Below are positions 8,930-17,841 of a stretch of DNA of 64,000 nt, piece after piece. Source of the stretch: JAEUPI01 sp963814435. GTDB lineage: Bacteria > Pseudomonadota > Gammaproteobacteria > Burkholderiales > Burkholderiaceae_C. The stretch covers positions 1 to 64,000 of the forward strand of contig CAWFCV010000028.1 in NCBI GenBank assembly GCA_963814435.1. The letters run 5' to 3'. The position numbers and the translations under genes were made by a program. The notes beneath the pieces were generated by a model. That model was not told where the DNA came from and searched no databases. It worked only from the letters and a program-made list of their open reading frames with translations. The stretch's first letter is position 1. Each line of letters opens with the position of its first letter.

Positions 8930-9205
8930 CTACAGCACCACCTTGACCATCGGGTGCGTCGACAGGGTGCGATACAACTCATCCAGTTGCTCGCGGCTGG
9001 TGGCGGTGACGGTGATGGTGATGCCCAGGTAGTTGCCACCCCGGCTCGGCCGAAGCTCCACGCTCGCGGCGTCGAACGCGGGATCGAAGCGACGCGCAAT
9101 GTCGATGACCGCATCGACAAACCCGTCGGAGTGCGCGCCCATCACCTTGATCGGAAACGCGCTCGGATACTCGATCAGCGACTGCGGATCGGGCGGCGAG
9201 TTCAT
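8930..9205 (-). CDS. ybeD: DUF493 family protein (YbeD-like)
   Basis: A 91-residue cytoplasmic protein of the YbeD/UPF0250 family, an ACT-like small fold. The family pattern IEYPSAFPIKVMG and the GNYLGITITVTATSREQLDELYR stretch are clear. It is usually found just upstream of lipB, as here, and is thought to be linked to lipoate metabolism, though its function is not settled. The ATG at 9205 starts the conserved part. Confidence 0.9.
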   Translation of the reverse strand: MNSPPDPQSLIEYPSAFPIKVMGAHSDGFVDAVIDIARRFDPAFDAASVELRPSRGGNYLGITITVTATSREQLDELYRTLSTHPMVKVVL

Positions 9206-9241
9206 GCAAGTGCTCCGACTGGCAGGCGAGCCGGCATCCAC

Positions 9242-10117
9242 CTAGATCGACTGGGTGAGCTTGGCCAGCTGATAGGCCTCGTACAGGCGCGCATACACCG
9301 GCCCGGGCTTGCCACGCAATGCGCCATGCCCGACGGCTTCACCGTCCAGTTTGGTCACCGGCAGCACCTCCTTGGTGGCGGAACTCAGCAACACCTCGTC
9401 GGCCGCGCGCACATCGTCCTCCGAGATCGGACGCAGGTTGTAGGCAATGTGCACCTCCTCGCACAACTCGCGCAGGAGTTCGACCCGAATGCCCTCCAGC
9501 ACCAGGTCGCTGCGCGGCGGACCGAGCAACGCCCCTTCGTGCACGATCCACACGTTGCTGCCCGAGGCTTCGGTCAACCAGCCGTCGCGGAACATGATCG
9601 TCTCGAGCGCGCCGCGGTCGGCAGACATCTGCCGCGCCATCACGTTGCCGAGCAGCGAAACGCTCTTGATGTCACCCCGCTCCCAGCGGAAGTCGCGCGC
9701 CGTCACGCAGGCCACGCCTTGGTGGCGTTGCTCGGCGGTGGGCGGACGCATCGGGCTGGTCATTGCGAATACCGTGGGTGTCAGGCCCACCGGCATCACA
9801 TGGTCGCGCGGCGCGACACCCCGCGTGACCTCGATGTAGACCAGCTGGTCGTCACTGGCCTGGGCGGCCACCAGCGTGCGCGCCATCGCCAGCCAGGCAT
9901 CGCGGGCATGAGGATTCGATATGCGCAGTTTGTCCAGGCTGCGCGACAGGCGCGCCAGGTGTTCGTCGAAGCGAAACAGCCGTCGTCCGTACACCGGGAT
10001 CACTTCGTACACGCCGTCGCCGAATATGAACCCTCGATCCATGACCGAGACCTTCGCCTGATTCAGCGGCAGGAAGTGCCCGTTCAGGTGGCACACGGTA
10101 TCCGGCAAGCTCGTCAT
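9242..10117 (-). CDS. dat: D-amino acid aminotransferase (class IV PLP)
   Basis: A fold-type IV PLP aminotransferase of 291 residues. The N-terminal DRGFIFGDGVYEVIPVYG is typical of the D-amino-acid/branched-chain group, the PLP lysine lies in GDIKSVSLLGNV, and TEASGSNVWIV is the phosphate-binding region. D-alanine/D-glutamate transamination is inferred from similarity to Dat proteins; branched-chain amino acids cannot be excluded. It lies between dacC and the lipoate genes, the usual betaproteobacterial order. Confidence 0.88.
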   Translation of the reverse strand: MTSLPDTVCHLNGHFLPLNQAKVSVMDRGFIFGDGVYEVIPVYGRRLFRFDEHLARLSRSLDKLRISNPHARDAWLAMARTLVAAQASDDQLVYIEVTRGVAPRDHVMPVGLTPTVFAMTSPMRPPTAEQRHQGVACVTARDFRWERGDIKSVSLLGNVMARQMSADRGALETIMFRDGWLTEASGSNVWIVHEGALLGPPRSDLVLEGIRVELLRELCEEVHIAYNLRPISEDDVRAADEVLLSSATKEVLPVTKLDGEAVGHGALRGKPGPVYARLYEAYQLAKLTQSI

Positions 10118-10169
10118 GGGTGCCTCGGCGGCGTGAAAGGCGCTCAGCTTAGCGGACTTCGCCGCCGCG

Positions 10170-11324
10170 CTATTTGATCCAAAGCCGCAAGGAGTCCCAC
10201 GCCCGGCCCAACAGCCCCGCCTCGGGCACCGCTTCCTGCACCACCAGCGGCACCGTGGTCAGCAGCACCCCACCGGCCGAGCTGACCTTGATGCTGCCGA
10301 CGCGCTGCCCCTGCGCCAGCGGTGCCACCAGCGGATCGGTGCGCTCGATGACGGTCCTCAGCTTGTCGCCCTCGCCCCTGGGCACGGCCACGACCAGCGC
10401 CGCAGCCGCCCCCAGCGACGCCTCGGGTAGGGCGCCCTTCCACACCGGTACCCTCACCGCCGCCTTGGCGGTCTCGAACAGCCGCACGGCGTCCCACGCG
10501 GTGTAGCCCCAATTCAACAGCTTCTGGCTCTCGCCGGCCCGCGCCTCGCGCGAGGCAGCTCCCAGCACCACCGACAACAAACGCCGCTTGCCGTTGGGAA
10601 AGTCGCGCTGTGCACTGGACACCAGGCAGTAGCCCGCGGTCTCGGTGTAACCGGTCTTCATGCCGTCGACCGTGGGGTCGCGACCGAGCAGCAGGTTGCG
10701 GTTGTCCTGCTTGATGTTGTTGAACGCGAAGTTGCGAATCGAGTAGTACGCCGCATAGAAGTTGGCGTGATCGCGGATGATGTGCGCGGCGATCGTCGCC
10801 ACGTCGCGCGCGCTGCTGTAGTGACCGGCTTCGGTCAGGCCGGTGACGTTCTTGAACTGCGTCTGCTTCAGGCCCCAGGCCTGCGCCTGGCGGTTCATCA
10901 TGTCGACGAAGGTCTCGACGCTGCTGCCGACCCCTTCGGCCAGCGCGACGGCGGCGTCGTTGCCGGAGACGGCGATCATGCCCTTCAGCAGGTCGTCCAC
11001 CTTCACCGTCATCTTCGGATCGATGAACATCAGCGACCCACCGCCCTTGCGCTCGTTCCAGGCCCTGACCGAAACAGGCAAGCTCTGGTCGAGCGCGAGC
11101 TTCTTGTCCTTGAGCGCACCGAACACCAGGTACGCAGTCATCAGCTTGGTCAACGAGGCGGGATCGACCCGCGTGTCGGCATTGCGCTCGGCCAGCACCT
11201 GATCGGCGGTCAGATCGATCAGCACATAGTTTCGCGCCGCAATCTCCGGCGGCAACGGCGCCTGGGCATGCGCCAGCGAGGCGAGGCCGACCAGCGCCCC
11301 CAGGATCCACTTCCCAATCATCAT
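10170..11324 (-). CDS. dacC: D-alanyl-D-alanine carboxypeptidase (PBP5/PBP6 type)
   Basis: A periplasmic low-molecular-mass penicillin-binding protein that trims the terminal D-Ala from peptidoglycan pentapeptides. It has a Sec signal peptide ending near AHA-QA. The three active-site motifs are present: SLTK (Ser57, Lys60), SGN (120-122) and KTG (223-225). The C-terminal beta domain ends in an amphipathic helix (AWDSLRLWIK), as in membrane-anchored PBP5. Length 384 residues fits. The released D-Ala could feed the adjacent D-amino-acid aminotransferase. Confidence 0.95.
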   Translation of the reverse strand: MMIGKWILGALVGLASLAHAQAPLPPEIAARNYVLIDLTADQVLAERNADTRVDPASLTKLMTAYLVFGALKDKKLALDQSLPVSVRAWNERKGGGSLMFIDPKMTVKVDDLLKGMIAVSGNDAAVALAEGVGSSVETFVDMMNRQAQAWGLKQTQFKNVTGLTEAGHYSSARDVATIAAHIIRDHANFYAAYYSIRNFAFNNIKQDNRNLLLGRDPTVDGMKTGYTETAGYCLVSSAQRDFPNGKRRLLSVVLGAASREARAGESQKLLNWGYTAWDAVRLFETAKAAVRVPVWKGALPEASLGAAAALVVAVPRGEGDKLRTVIERTDPLVAPLAQGQRVGSIKVSSAGGVLLTTVPLVVQEAVPEAGLLGRAWDSLRLWIK

Positions 11325-11335
11325 TCACCCGTTCC

Positions 11336-11980
11336 TCAAGCTGCGCGCGCGGCAGCTCCGTTGTCTCGTTTCGCCCAGGCCAGCGCCACCAAGGCGCGCA
11401 GCCGCGGCAGTTGCCCGTGGAAGAAATGCCCGACACCGGGCAACACCACCACCGGGAGTGCCTGAGGCCGCGCCCAGTCGAGCGTGGCCTGCAGCGGCAC
11501 CACATCGTCGGTCTCGCCATGAATCACCAGGGTATCGGCCGGCACGTGGGCCACGTCGAACGTCGACGTGGCCGGCCCGACGAGTACCAATCGTTCGATC
11601 GGGGCAGTGTCCACCAAGCGCGCGCAGACCTGTGAGGCCACGTAACCGCCGAACGAGAAGCCGCCCAGCGACAGCGGCAGCGCCGGGTCGCGCCAAGCTT
11701 GAACCACCGCCACGGCATCGTCGACTTCGCCGATGCCGTGGTCCCACGCCCCCTGCGATTCACCGACACCGCGGAAGTTGAAGCGCACCGCCCGGTAGTC
11801 GAGCTGCACGAAAGCGCGCGCCAGCGTCTGGATGACCTTGTTGTCCATCGTGCCGCCGTGCTGCGGGTGCGGGTGACACAACACCACGACGCCACGCGCG
11901 GGGTGCGGCGGCTCGTCGACCACACACTGCAATTGGCCAGCCGGTCCTGCGCAGCTGGTGCGACGCAACGTGCTGTGCAT
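11336..11980 (-). CDS. alpha/beta hydrolase (dienelactone hydrolase-like)
   Basis: A 214-residue cytoplasmic alpha/beta hydrolase of the short type common in betaproteobacteria. The oxyanion stretch reads CHPHPQHGGTMDNKV, the nucleophile elbow is GFSFGG, the acid lies near HGETDDVVP, and the catalytic histidine near GVGHFFHG. The natural substrate is unknown. Its start codon overlaps the last base of the ferredoxin stop, so translation is probably coupled. Confidence 0.88.
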   Translation of the reverse strand: MHSTLRRTSCAGPAGQLQCVVDEPPHPARGVVVLCHPHPQHGGTMDNKVIQTLARAFVQLDYRAVRFNFRGVGESQGAWDHGIGEVDDAVAVVQAWRDPALPLSLGGFSFGGYVASQVCARLVDTAPIERLVLVGPATSTFDVAHVPADTLVIHGETDDVVPLQATLDWARPQALPVVVLPGVGHFFHGQLPRLRALVALAWAKRDNGAAARAA

Positions 11981-12306
11981 CAGCGTCCTACGTTCGGTGG
12001 CAGCAGCAACCGTTCGACGACACGCCCGTTCTTCAGATGGGACTCGACGATTTCGTCAATGTCGGCCTCGTCGACATAGGTGTACCAGACCGCCTCGGGG
12101 TACACCACCGCCACCGGGCCCCCGGCGCATCGGTCGAGGCAGCCGGCCTTGTTGACGCGCACGCCACCGGGCCCAGCGAGCGAGGCCGCCTTGACGCGCG
12201 ACTTGCAGTGGTCCAGCGCAGCCTGTGGCCGATGCTGAGCACAGCAGGCTTCACCGTTGTCACGCTGGTTGAGGCAGAAAAAGATGTGATGCTTGTAGTA
12301 GCTCAT
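11980..12306 (-). CDS. thioredoxin-like [2Fe-2S] ferredoxin
   Basis: A 108-residue ferredoxin of the thioredoxin-fold [2Fe-2S] group. The four cluster cysteines are in FFCLNQ...GEACC and GCLDRCAGGP, the usual spacing. VVYPEAVWYTYVDE is the conserved C-terminal strand. Such proteins transfer electrons or serve in iron-sulfur biosynthesis; the partner is unknown. The ATG at 12306 starts the conserved SYYKHHIFFC sequence. Confidence 0.92.
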   Translation of the reverse strand: MSYYKHHIFFCLNQRDNGEACCAQHRPQAALDHCKSRVKAASLAGPGGVRVNKAGCLDRCAGGPVAVVYPEAVWYTYVDEADIDEIVESHLKNGRVVERLLLPPNVGR

Positions 12307-12339
12307 CGCAACGCGATTGTAGAGAGGCCGCACGCGCGC

Positions 12340-13461
12340 TCAGGCTTCGCGTGCGCCGATGCGCGAGAGCAGCCATGCCAACGTCAGGTAGGGCCAGCAC
12401 CAGCCGATCCACTGTGCCAGGCCGTGAAAGCGAATGAAGCGGCCTTGCTCCCAGCCGCTCAGGCTTTCGGCAAAGTAGGGGTCCGCGGGCGCCTGCGCGA
12501 TGAGCGCCACCGATGCCGTGATCGCCACCAGGCCGATGCCCGCCGCCACACGGCGGCCGCAGCCGACCAGCGCCCAGGCCATCATCAGACCCGAGCCCAT
12601 GCCCCCGAGGGCGATCGGGGTGGACCAGGCCAGCGCATGCTGCGGGCCGAAATTCAGCGCCGTGGACAACGTGGTCACGCCGAGCGCCAGCAGCGCGGCG
12701 CCCGCCGACAACACGAGACGCCGCCGCGCGGACAGCGTGATGCAGTAGGCCGCCATGCACGGTCCAAGCAGGCCGAGGCCGACGGCCAGCAGCTCGGTCA
12801 GAGGCGCCAGCGGCGGCACGACGACGGTGCCGGGCGACAGGCCGACGATCAGTCCCTCGGCCCAAGGCACGCCGCTCAGTGCGTCGGCCAGATGATCACG
12901 CAATCGCTCCCAGATTTGCCCCAGCCCCAGCGGCACCGGCGTCGGGAACAGCAGCCCCAGCGGCCACAACGCCAGCAGGGCCACGCCGGCCGGGCCATGG
13001 CGCTCGAACCAGCGATCGCGCGCCTGATCGATGCGTTGCATCAGGCGCGCGCTGCGCAGTCCGACTCCGAGCCACGCGCCGGCGCAAGCACCTGCCGTGT
13101 TCAGCGACCAATCCACCATCGAGGGCACGCGCTGTGGCAACGTGAACTGGATCACCTCCATCGCATAGGACAGCGCCGAGGCTGCCAAGGTGACCCAACC
13201 GATCGTCCTCAGCGACGAAGCATCCCCGCGGCGCACCGCCAGCAGCGCACCCAGCGGCACATAGGCCGCCAGGTTGGCGAACAGGTCGAAGCGGTCATGC
13301 CACTGGGGCCAGGGCAGGCGCAGCAGGCTCCATGCGTTCGCCCCGGCCGGCCAACGCCAGCCGGAAAAAGGGAACATGCTCGCGTAGACGATCACGATCA
13401 CCCACGCCAGCGTCAGCAACGCCGACATGCTGCGTTGGCGCGAGGCGGTCTGGATCACCAC
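12340..13461 (-). CDS. VanZ-like family membrane protein
   Basis: A 373-residue protein with about nine hydrophobic segments. The N-terminal part has the VanZ family look, including DLFANLAAYVPLGALLA and a later MVDWSLNTAGACAGAWLG. VanZ proteins were first linked to teicoplanin resistance, but most members have no known function. The C-terminal membrane part is less typical. It is followed by the ferredoxin and preceded by hemJ 1 base away on the same strand. Confidence 0.8.
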   Translation of the reverse strand: MVIQTASRQRSMSALLTLAWVIVIVYASMFPFSGWRWPAGANAWSLLRLPWPQWHDRFDLFANLAAYVPLGALLAVRRGDASSLRTIGWVTLAASALSYAMEVIQFTLPQRVPSMVDWSLNTAGACAGAWLGVGLRSARLMQRIDQARDRWFERHGPAGVALLALWPLGLLFPTPVPLGLGQIWERLRDHLADALSGVPWAEGLIVGLSPGTVVVPPLAPLTELLAVGLGLLGPCMAAYCITLSARRRLVLSAGAALLALGVTTLSTALNFGPQHALAWSTPIALGGMGSGLMMAWALVGCGRRVAAGIGLVAITASVALIAQAPADPYFAESLSGWEQGRFIRFHGLAQWIGWCWPYLTLAWLLSRIGAREA

Positions 13462-13462
13462 A

Positions 13463-13903
13463 TCAGAATGGCTTGACGACCACCAGGATCACGATGGCAG
13501 CAAACAACAGCACCGAGACCTCGTTGAAAACGCGGTACCAGCGCTCGGGGCGGTGGTTGGCCAGCTGTTCGAACCGACGCAAGATCGAGCGGCAGGCGTG
13601 GTGATAGCCGATCACGCCGACCACCAGCACCAGTTTGAGGTCGAGCCACCAATGCGCCCACCCGCGCCAGGTGTCGAAGCCCAGCCACAGCCACACGCCG
13701 AGCAACAACGCCAACAGCATCAGCCCATTGGCAAAGCGGTACAGCCGTCGACCCATCAGTAGCAGGCGCTCGCGCTCGGCGTGGCTGTCCGACGGCACCG
13801 CCGCGAGGTTCACGAAGATGCGCGGCAGGTAGAACAGTCCGGCAAACCAGCTGGCCACGAAGACGATGTGAAAGGCCTTGATCCAGAGGTAGCCGCTGCC
13901 CAT
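13463..13903 (-). CDS. hemJ: protoporphyrinogen IX oxidase, HemJ type
   Basis: A 146-residue, four-helix membrane protein of the HemJ (former UPF0093) family, which oxidises protoporphyrinogen IX in haem synthesis. The start sequence WIKAFHIVFVASWFAGLFYLPRIFV is the family signature region and carries the conserved His12; a conserved Lys lies in LDLKLVLVV. Its place beside hemB supports the call. A CopD-like protein is the main alternative. The ATG at 13903 opens the conserved region. A terminator lies 62 bases upstream on the same strand, so hemJ needs its own promoter or read-through from the small RNA. Confidence 0.82.
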   Translation of the reverse strand: MGSGYLWIKAFHIVFVASWFAGLFYLPRIFVNLAAVPSDSHAERERLLLMGRRLYRFANGLMLLALLLGVWLWLGFDTWRGWAHWWLDLKLVLVVGVIGYHHACRSILRRFEQLANHRPERWYRVFNEVSVLLFAAIVILVVVKPF

Positions 13904-13964
13904 CGGCCCATTATCGGGGGGGCTTGAGCGCGGGAACGCGCCCACGGCGGGTCTGCCGGCCGGC

Positions 13965-13995
13965 AAAAAAAGCCCCGATCTGAAGGATCGGGGCT
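13965..13995 (-). terminator. intrinsic terminator of a small RNA upstream of hemJ
   Basis: On the minus strand a perfect 10-bp stem (AGCCCCGATC, loop CTTCA, GATCGGGGCT) runs into seven T residues. This is the clearest intrinsic terminator in the window. It faces into hemJ and ends transcription that starts in the hemB-hemJ gap, so it belongs to a short transcript or an attenuator. Confidence 0.88.
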
Positions 13996-14077
13996 GCAAG
14001 CCTTATCGCTGTCATCACGGTAAGGCACCTGCTCAGGGAGGAAAAGCAGGGAACGACAGCCTTGCAGCTATCATTCG
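13965..14077 (-). ncRNA. putative small RNA or hemJ leader attenuator
   Basis: No known family was recognised. A -10-like TAGTAT (14089-14084) predicts a start near 14077; the -35 is weak. The RNA can form one long rod: GCTGCAAG (14068-14061) pairs with CTTGCAGC (14000-13993), GCTGTC (14060-14055) with GACAGC (14013-14008), and CCTGCT (14050-14045) with AGCAGG (14033-14028). The apical loop is C/U-rich (TTTCCTCCCTG) and could pair with Shine-Dalgarno sequences. The terminator follows, sharing only three bases with the outer stem. Either a trans-acting small RNA or a hemJ 5' attenuator is possible. Confidence 0.6.
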
Positions 14078-14182
14078 CCGCGCATACTAGCAGAGGGTCG
14101 CCGAGGTGTGACTCCGCGTAACACCGGATGGAACCGGCGCGGCACCCACGTCGTGTCCTCGCCACGCGTCAAGGACCCTATC

Positions 14183-15179
<997 letters not shown>

Positions 15180-15187
<8 letters not shown>

Positions 15188-16304
15188 GGTGCCGCGCGCG
15201 CTGCGCGTGTTTCACCTGCAGGCGGACCATTTCGTCGAGCTGCCCGAGCCGCCCGACGCGCTGCCAGCGCACGGATTCGTCTGGATCGGCGTCTCGCGCA
15301 CCGAATTCGATGCCCGCCTGGCCGATATCCAGGCGCTGCTGACGCGCTGGACGGGCGGTCAGCTGGTCGACCTGCACGTGTCGGACCTGCTCAACGGGCA
15401 GCTGCCCTCGCACTTCGACTACACCTCGTGGTACGACCTGATGGTGTTCCGGCGACTGGCCGCGATGCCGGCCAGGGGCGACGAGGCTGCCGACAACCCG
15501 ATCGCCAACCCGACCACCACGCGCCGCACGCTGGACGCCATCGACACCAACCCGGTCGGCTTCGCGGTATTCGATCGCGTCCTGGTGACCGTGCACCCGT
15601 CGGACTGCCTGGTGCGCGAGTACTTCGCGCAGCGCCTGCAGCAACTGGCGCAGCCCGGCGACGCCCGCGGCCTGACGCGTCTGCCCAGCAGCGCCGCCGA
15701 CCTGATGCTGCGCATGCTCAATCACATGGTCGACGGCTATCTCGAATTGCGCCGCCTGCTGACGCGCCAGCTCGGCCAGTTGCAGGAGCAGCTGCTCAAC
15801 CCGCACAGCCACTTCAACAACTGGCAGGTGCTGCTCGATTCGCGCAATGCCTTGCGCCTGCTGGAAGACATCTGCGAAGACCAGCGCAGCGCGGTGCAGG
15901 AGTGGATCGACTCGCTCGAGGAATGGCCCGCGGCGTCCGACAGCGCCGCGCGGCGCGAGCACGAGCTGCTGCGCGTGCGCTCGCGCGACGTGCTCGAGCA
16001 CATCGAGCGTGTGCTGTCGCATGTGCGACGGCTGGAGCAATCGGCCGAAGGTGCGGTGCAGATGCACTTCTCGGCGTTGTCGCACCGCACGAACGCGATC
16101 ATGCGCACGCTCACCGTGCTGACGGCCATCTTCCTGCCGCTGAATCTGATCACCGGCATCTTCGGCATGAATTTCGATGCCCTGCCACTGATCCACAGCG
16201 CCACCGGCGTGTGGATCGCCTTCGGCATCATGGGCACGGTCGGCCTGGGCCTGGGCATGTTCTTCTGGCGCAAACGCTACCTCGGCACGCACCAACCGCC
16301 CTGA
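15180..16304 (+). CDS. corA: CorA-family divalent metal ion transporter
   Basis: A 374-residue CorA-like channel subunit. The long cytoplasmic alpha-helical domain precedes two C-terminal transmembrane helices, and the pore signature GMN occurs in TGIFGMNFD. CorA proteins carry Mg2+, Co2+ or related ions as pentamers; a Zn2+-exporting ZntB-type role is a possible alternative. The start overlaps the hemB stop by 8 bases, so the two genes are translationally linked. Magnesium supply would suit an Mg-dependent HemB, but that link is only inference. Confidence 0.93.
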
Positions 16305-16312
16305 CGGGCGGC
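16297..16312. terminator. short GC hairpin between convergent corA and ybeY
   Basis: A 6-bp stem, CCGCCC and GGGCGG, surrounds the corA stop codon. There is no T-tract on either strand, so it may only be a weak or Rho-assisted terminator for the convergent genes. Confidence 0.3.
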
Positions 16313-16317
16313 AACGG

Positions 16318-16761
16318 TCAGCGCGCGTAGGGGTCGTCGAAGCCGAGCGTCAGCATGACGCGCGATTCCTCCGCTTCCATCGCCTGGGCGTCGGCGGCAC
16401 GCTCGTGGTCATAACCCTGCGCGTGCAGCGTGCCGTGCACCAGCAGGTGCGCGTAGTGGGACGTCAACTCGACGCGACGTCGTCTGGCCTCCTGGGCCAG
16501 CACGGGTGCCGACAGCACCAGATCCGCCACCACCACCGGATCGCTCTGGTAGGCGAAGGTCAGCACGTTGGTCGCGTAGTCCTTGCCGCGAAACGATCGG
16601 TTCAGGCTGCGTCCTTCTTCGCGTCCCACCACGCGCACCGCGATCTCGGCGGGCCGCTGCAGCGCGGCCCGGATCCAGCGCCGCACGCAGTGTCGCGGCA
16701 GGCGGTCGCGGTGCGTCGCGTCGGCGAACTGCAGCGACAGCTTCAACGCCGGCCGGCTCAT
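16318..16761 (-). CDS. ybeY: endoribonuclease YbeY (rRNA maturation factor)
   Basis: YbeY is a zinc-dependent endoribonuclease acting in 16S rRNA 3' maturation and 70S quality control. The metal motif HGTLHAQGYDH supplies three histidines, and the NxxFRGKDYATNVLTFAY stretch is the usual substrate-side motif. Length is 147 residues. It overlaps phoH by 4 bases (ATGA), the conserved bacterial phoH-ybeY order. Confidence 0.96.
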   Translation of the reverse strand: MSRPALKLSLQFADATHRDRLPRHCVRRWIRAALQRPAEIAVRVVGREEGRSLNRSFRGKDYATNVLTFAYQSDPVVVADLVLSAPVLAQEARRRRVELTSHYAHLLVHGTLHAQGYDHERAADAQAMEAEESRVMLTLGFDDPYAR

Positions 16762-17708
16762 CGCGCCGGCCGTTCGCGTCGCTGCGCATCGTAGGCCTCG
16801 ACGATGCGCGCCACCAGCGGATGCCGCACCACATCGGCCGAGGTGAAGCGCGTGAAGGCCACCCCGGGTACGCTGCGCAGCACCTGCTCCGCGTCGATCA
16901 GGCCGCTGCTGGCACCGCGCGGCAGGTCGACCTGGCTGGTGTCGCCGGTGACCACCGCCTTGGATCCGAAACCGACGCGGGTGAGGAACATCTTCATCTG
17001 CTCGGGCGTGGTGTTCTGCGCCTCGTCGAGGATCACGAATGCATGGTTGAGCGTGCGGCCGCGCATGAACGCCAGCGGTGCGATCTCCAGCGTGCCGCGT
17101 TCGAACGCCTTGGTCACACGATCAAGCCCCAACAGATCGTACAGCGCGTCGTACAGCGGCCGCAGGTAGGGGTCGACCTTCTGCGCCAGATCGCCGGGCA
17201 GAAAGCCCAGGCGCTCGCCGGCCTCAACGGCCGGCCGGGTGAGAACGATTCGCTGCACCGTGCTGCGCTCCAGCGCGTCCACCGCGCAGGCGACCGCGAG
17301 AAACGTCTTGCCGGTTCCGGCGGGCCCGATGCCGAAGCTGAGATCATGGCTCAGGATGTGGCGCAGGTACTGCATCTGGTTGGCGGTGCGCCCCGCCAGA
17401 TCGACGCGCCGCGTGTGCAGGACGATCGGTTCGCCCTCGGCCGGCGCGGCGGGGCCGCGCGCGCCGGCCAGCGCCAGCTCGATCGCTTCGGCGCCCAGCG
17501 CGTGCGCTGCGCGCTCGTACAGCTTCTTCAGCACCTCGAGCGCCTGTTCGCCGCGAGTCTTGGCGCCGTCGATGCGAAACGCGGCCTGCCGCCGGGTGAT
17601 GCGCACGTCGAGCGCGGCCTCGATGGTGCGCAGATGGCTGTCGGTCTCTCCACACAGTCGAGCCAGGCGCCGGTTGTCCAGCGGTGTGAATTCGTGGCAA
17701 AGGATCAT
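16758..17708 (-). CDS. phoH: PhoH-family ATPase (PhoH-like protein)
   Basis: A cytoplasmic P-loop ATPase of 316 residues. The Walker A motif GPAGTGKT starts at residue 128 and Walker B FVILDEAQN has Asp228-Glu229. The N-terminus EFTPLDNRRLARLCGE matches the PhoL/YbeZ group, a likely RNA helicase working with YbeY. The ATG at 17708 is chosen because the conserved domain starts there; longer in-frame starts overlap the divergent kinase gene and look non-coding. Confidence 0.94.
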   Translation of the reverse strand: MILCHEFTPLDNRRLARLCGETDSHLRTIEAALDVRITRRQAAFRIDGAKTRGEQALEVLKKLYERAAHALGAEAIELALAGARGPAAPAEGEPIVLHTRRVDLAGRTANQMQYLRHILSHDLSFGIGPAGTGKTFLAVACAVDALERSTVQRIVLTRPAVEAGERLGFLPGDLAQKVDPYLRPLYDALYDLLGLDRVTKAFERGTLEIAPLAFMRGRTLNHAFVILDEAQNTTPEQMKMFLTRVGFGSKAVVTGDTSQVDLPRGASSGLIDAEQVLRSVPGVAFTRFTSADVVRHPLVARIVEAYDAQRRERPAR

Positions 17709-17841
17709 GGCCGGACTCGCATCGCGCCATTTTCCCGCGAACCGGGCGCACGGCGGCCCGGCATCGCCGCCGGGCGCTGAAATCCGTGTACCCCATGCTG
17801 CACAATCGTTGCACCGCGAATCCCAACCCCCGCCGCCCCTC

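Noticed and set aside
13965..14077. 6S RNA or SRP RNA as identity of the small RNA
   Set aside because: The conserved SRP tetraloop region and the 6S bubble with its closing stem sequences are absent.
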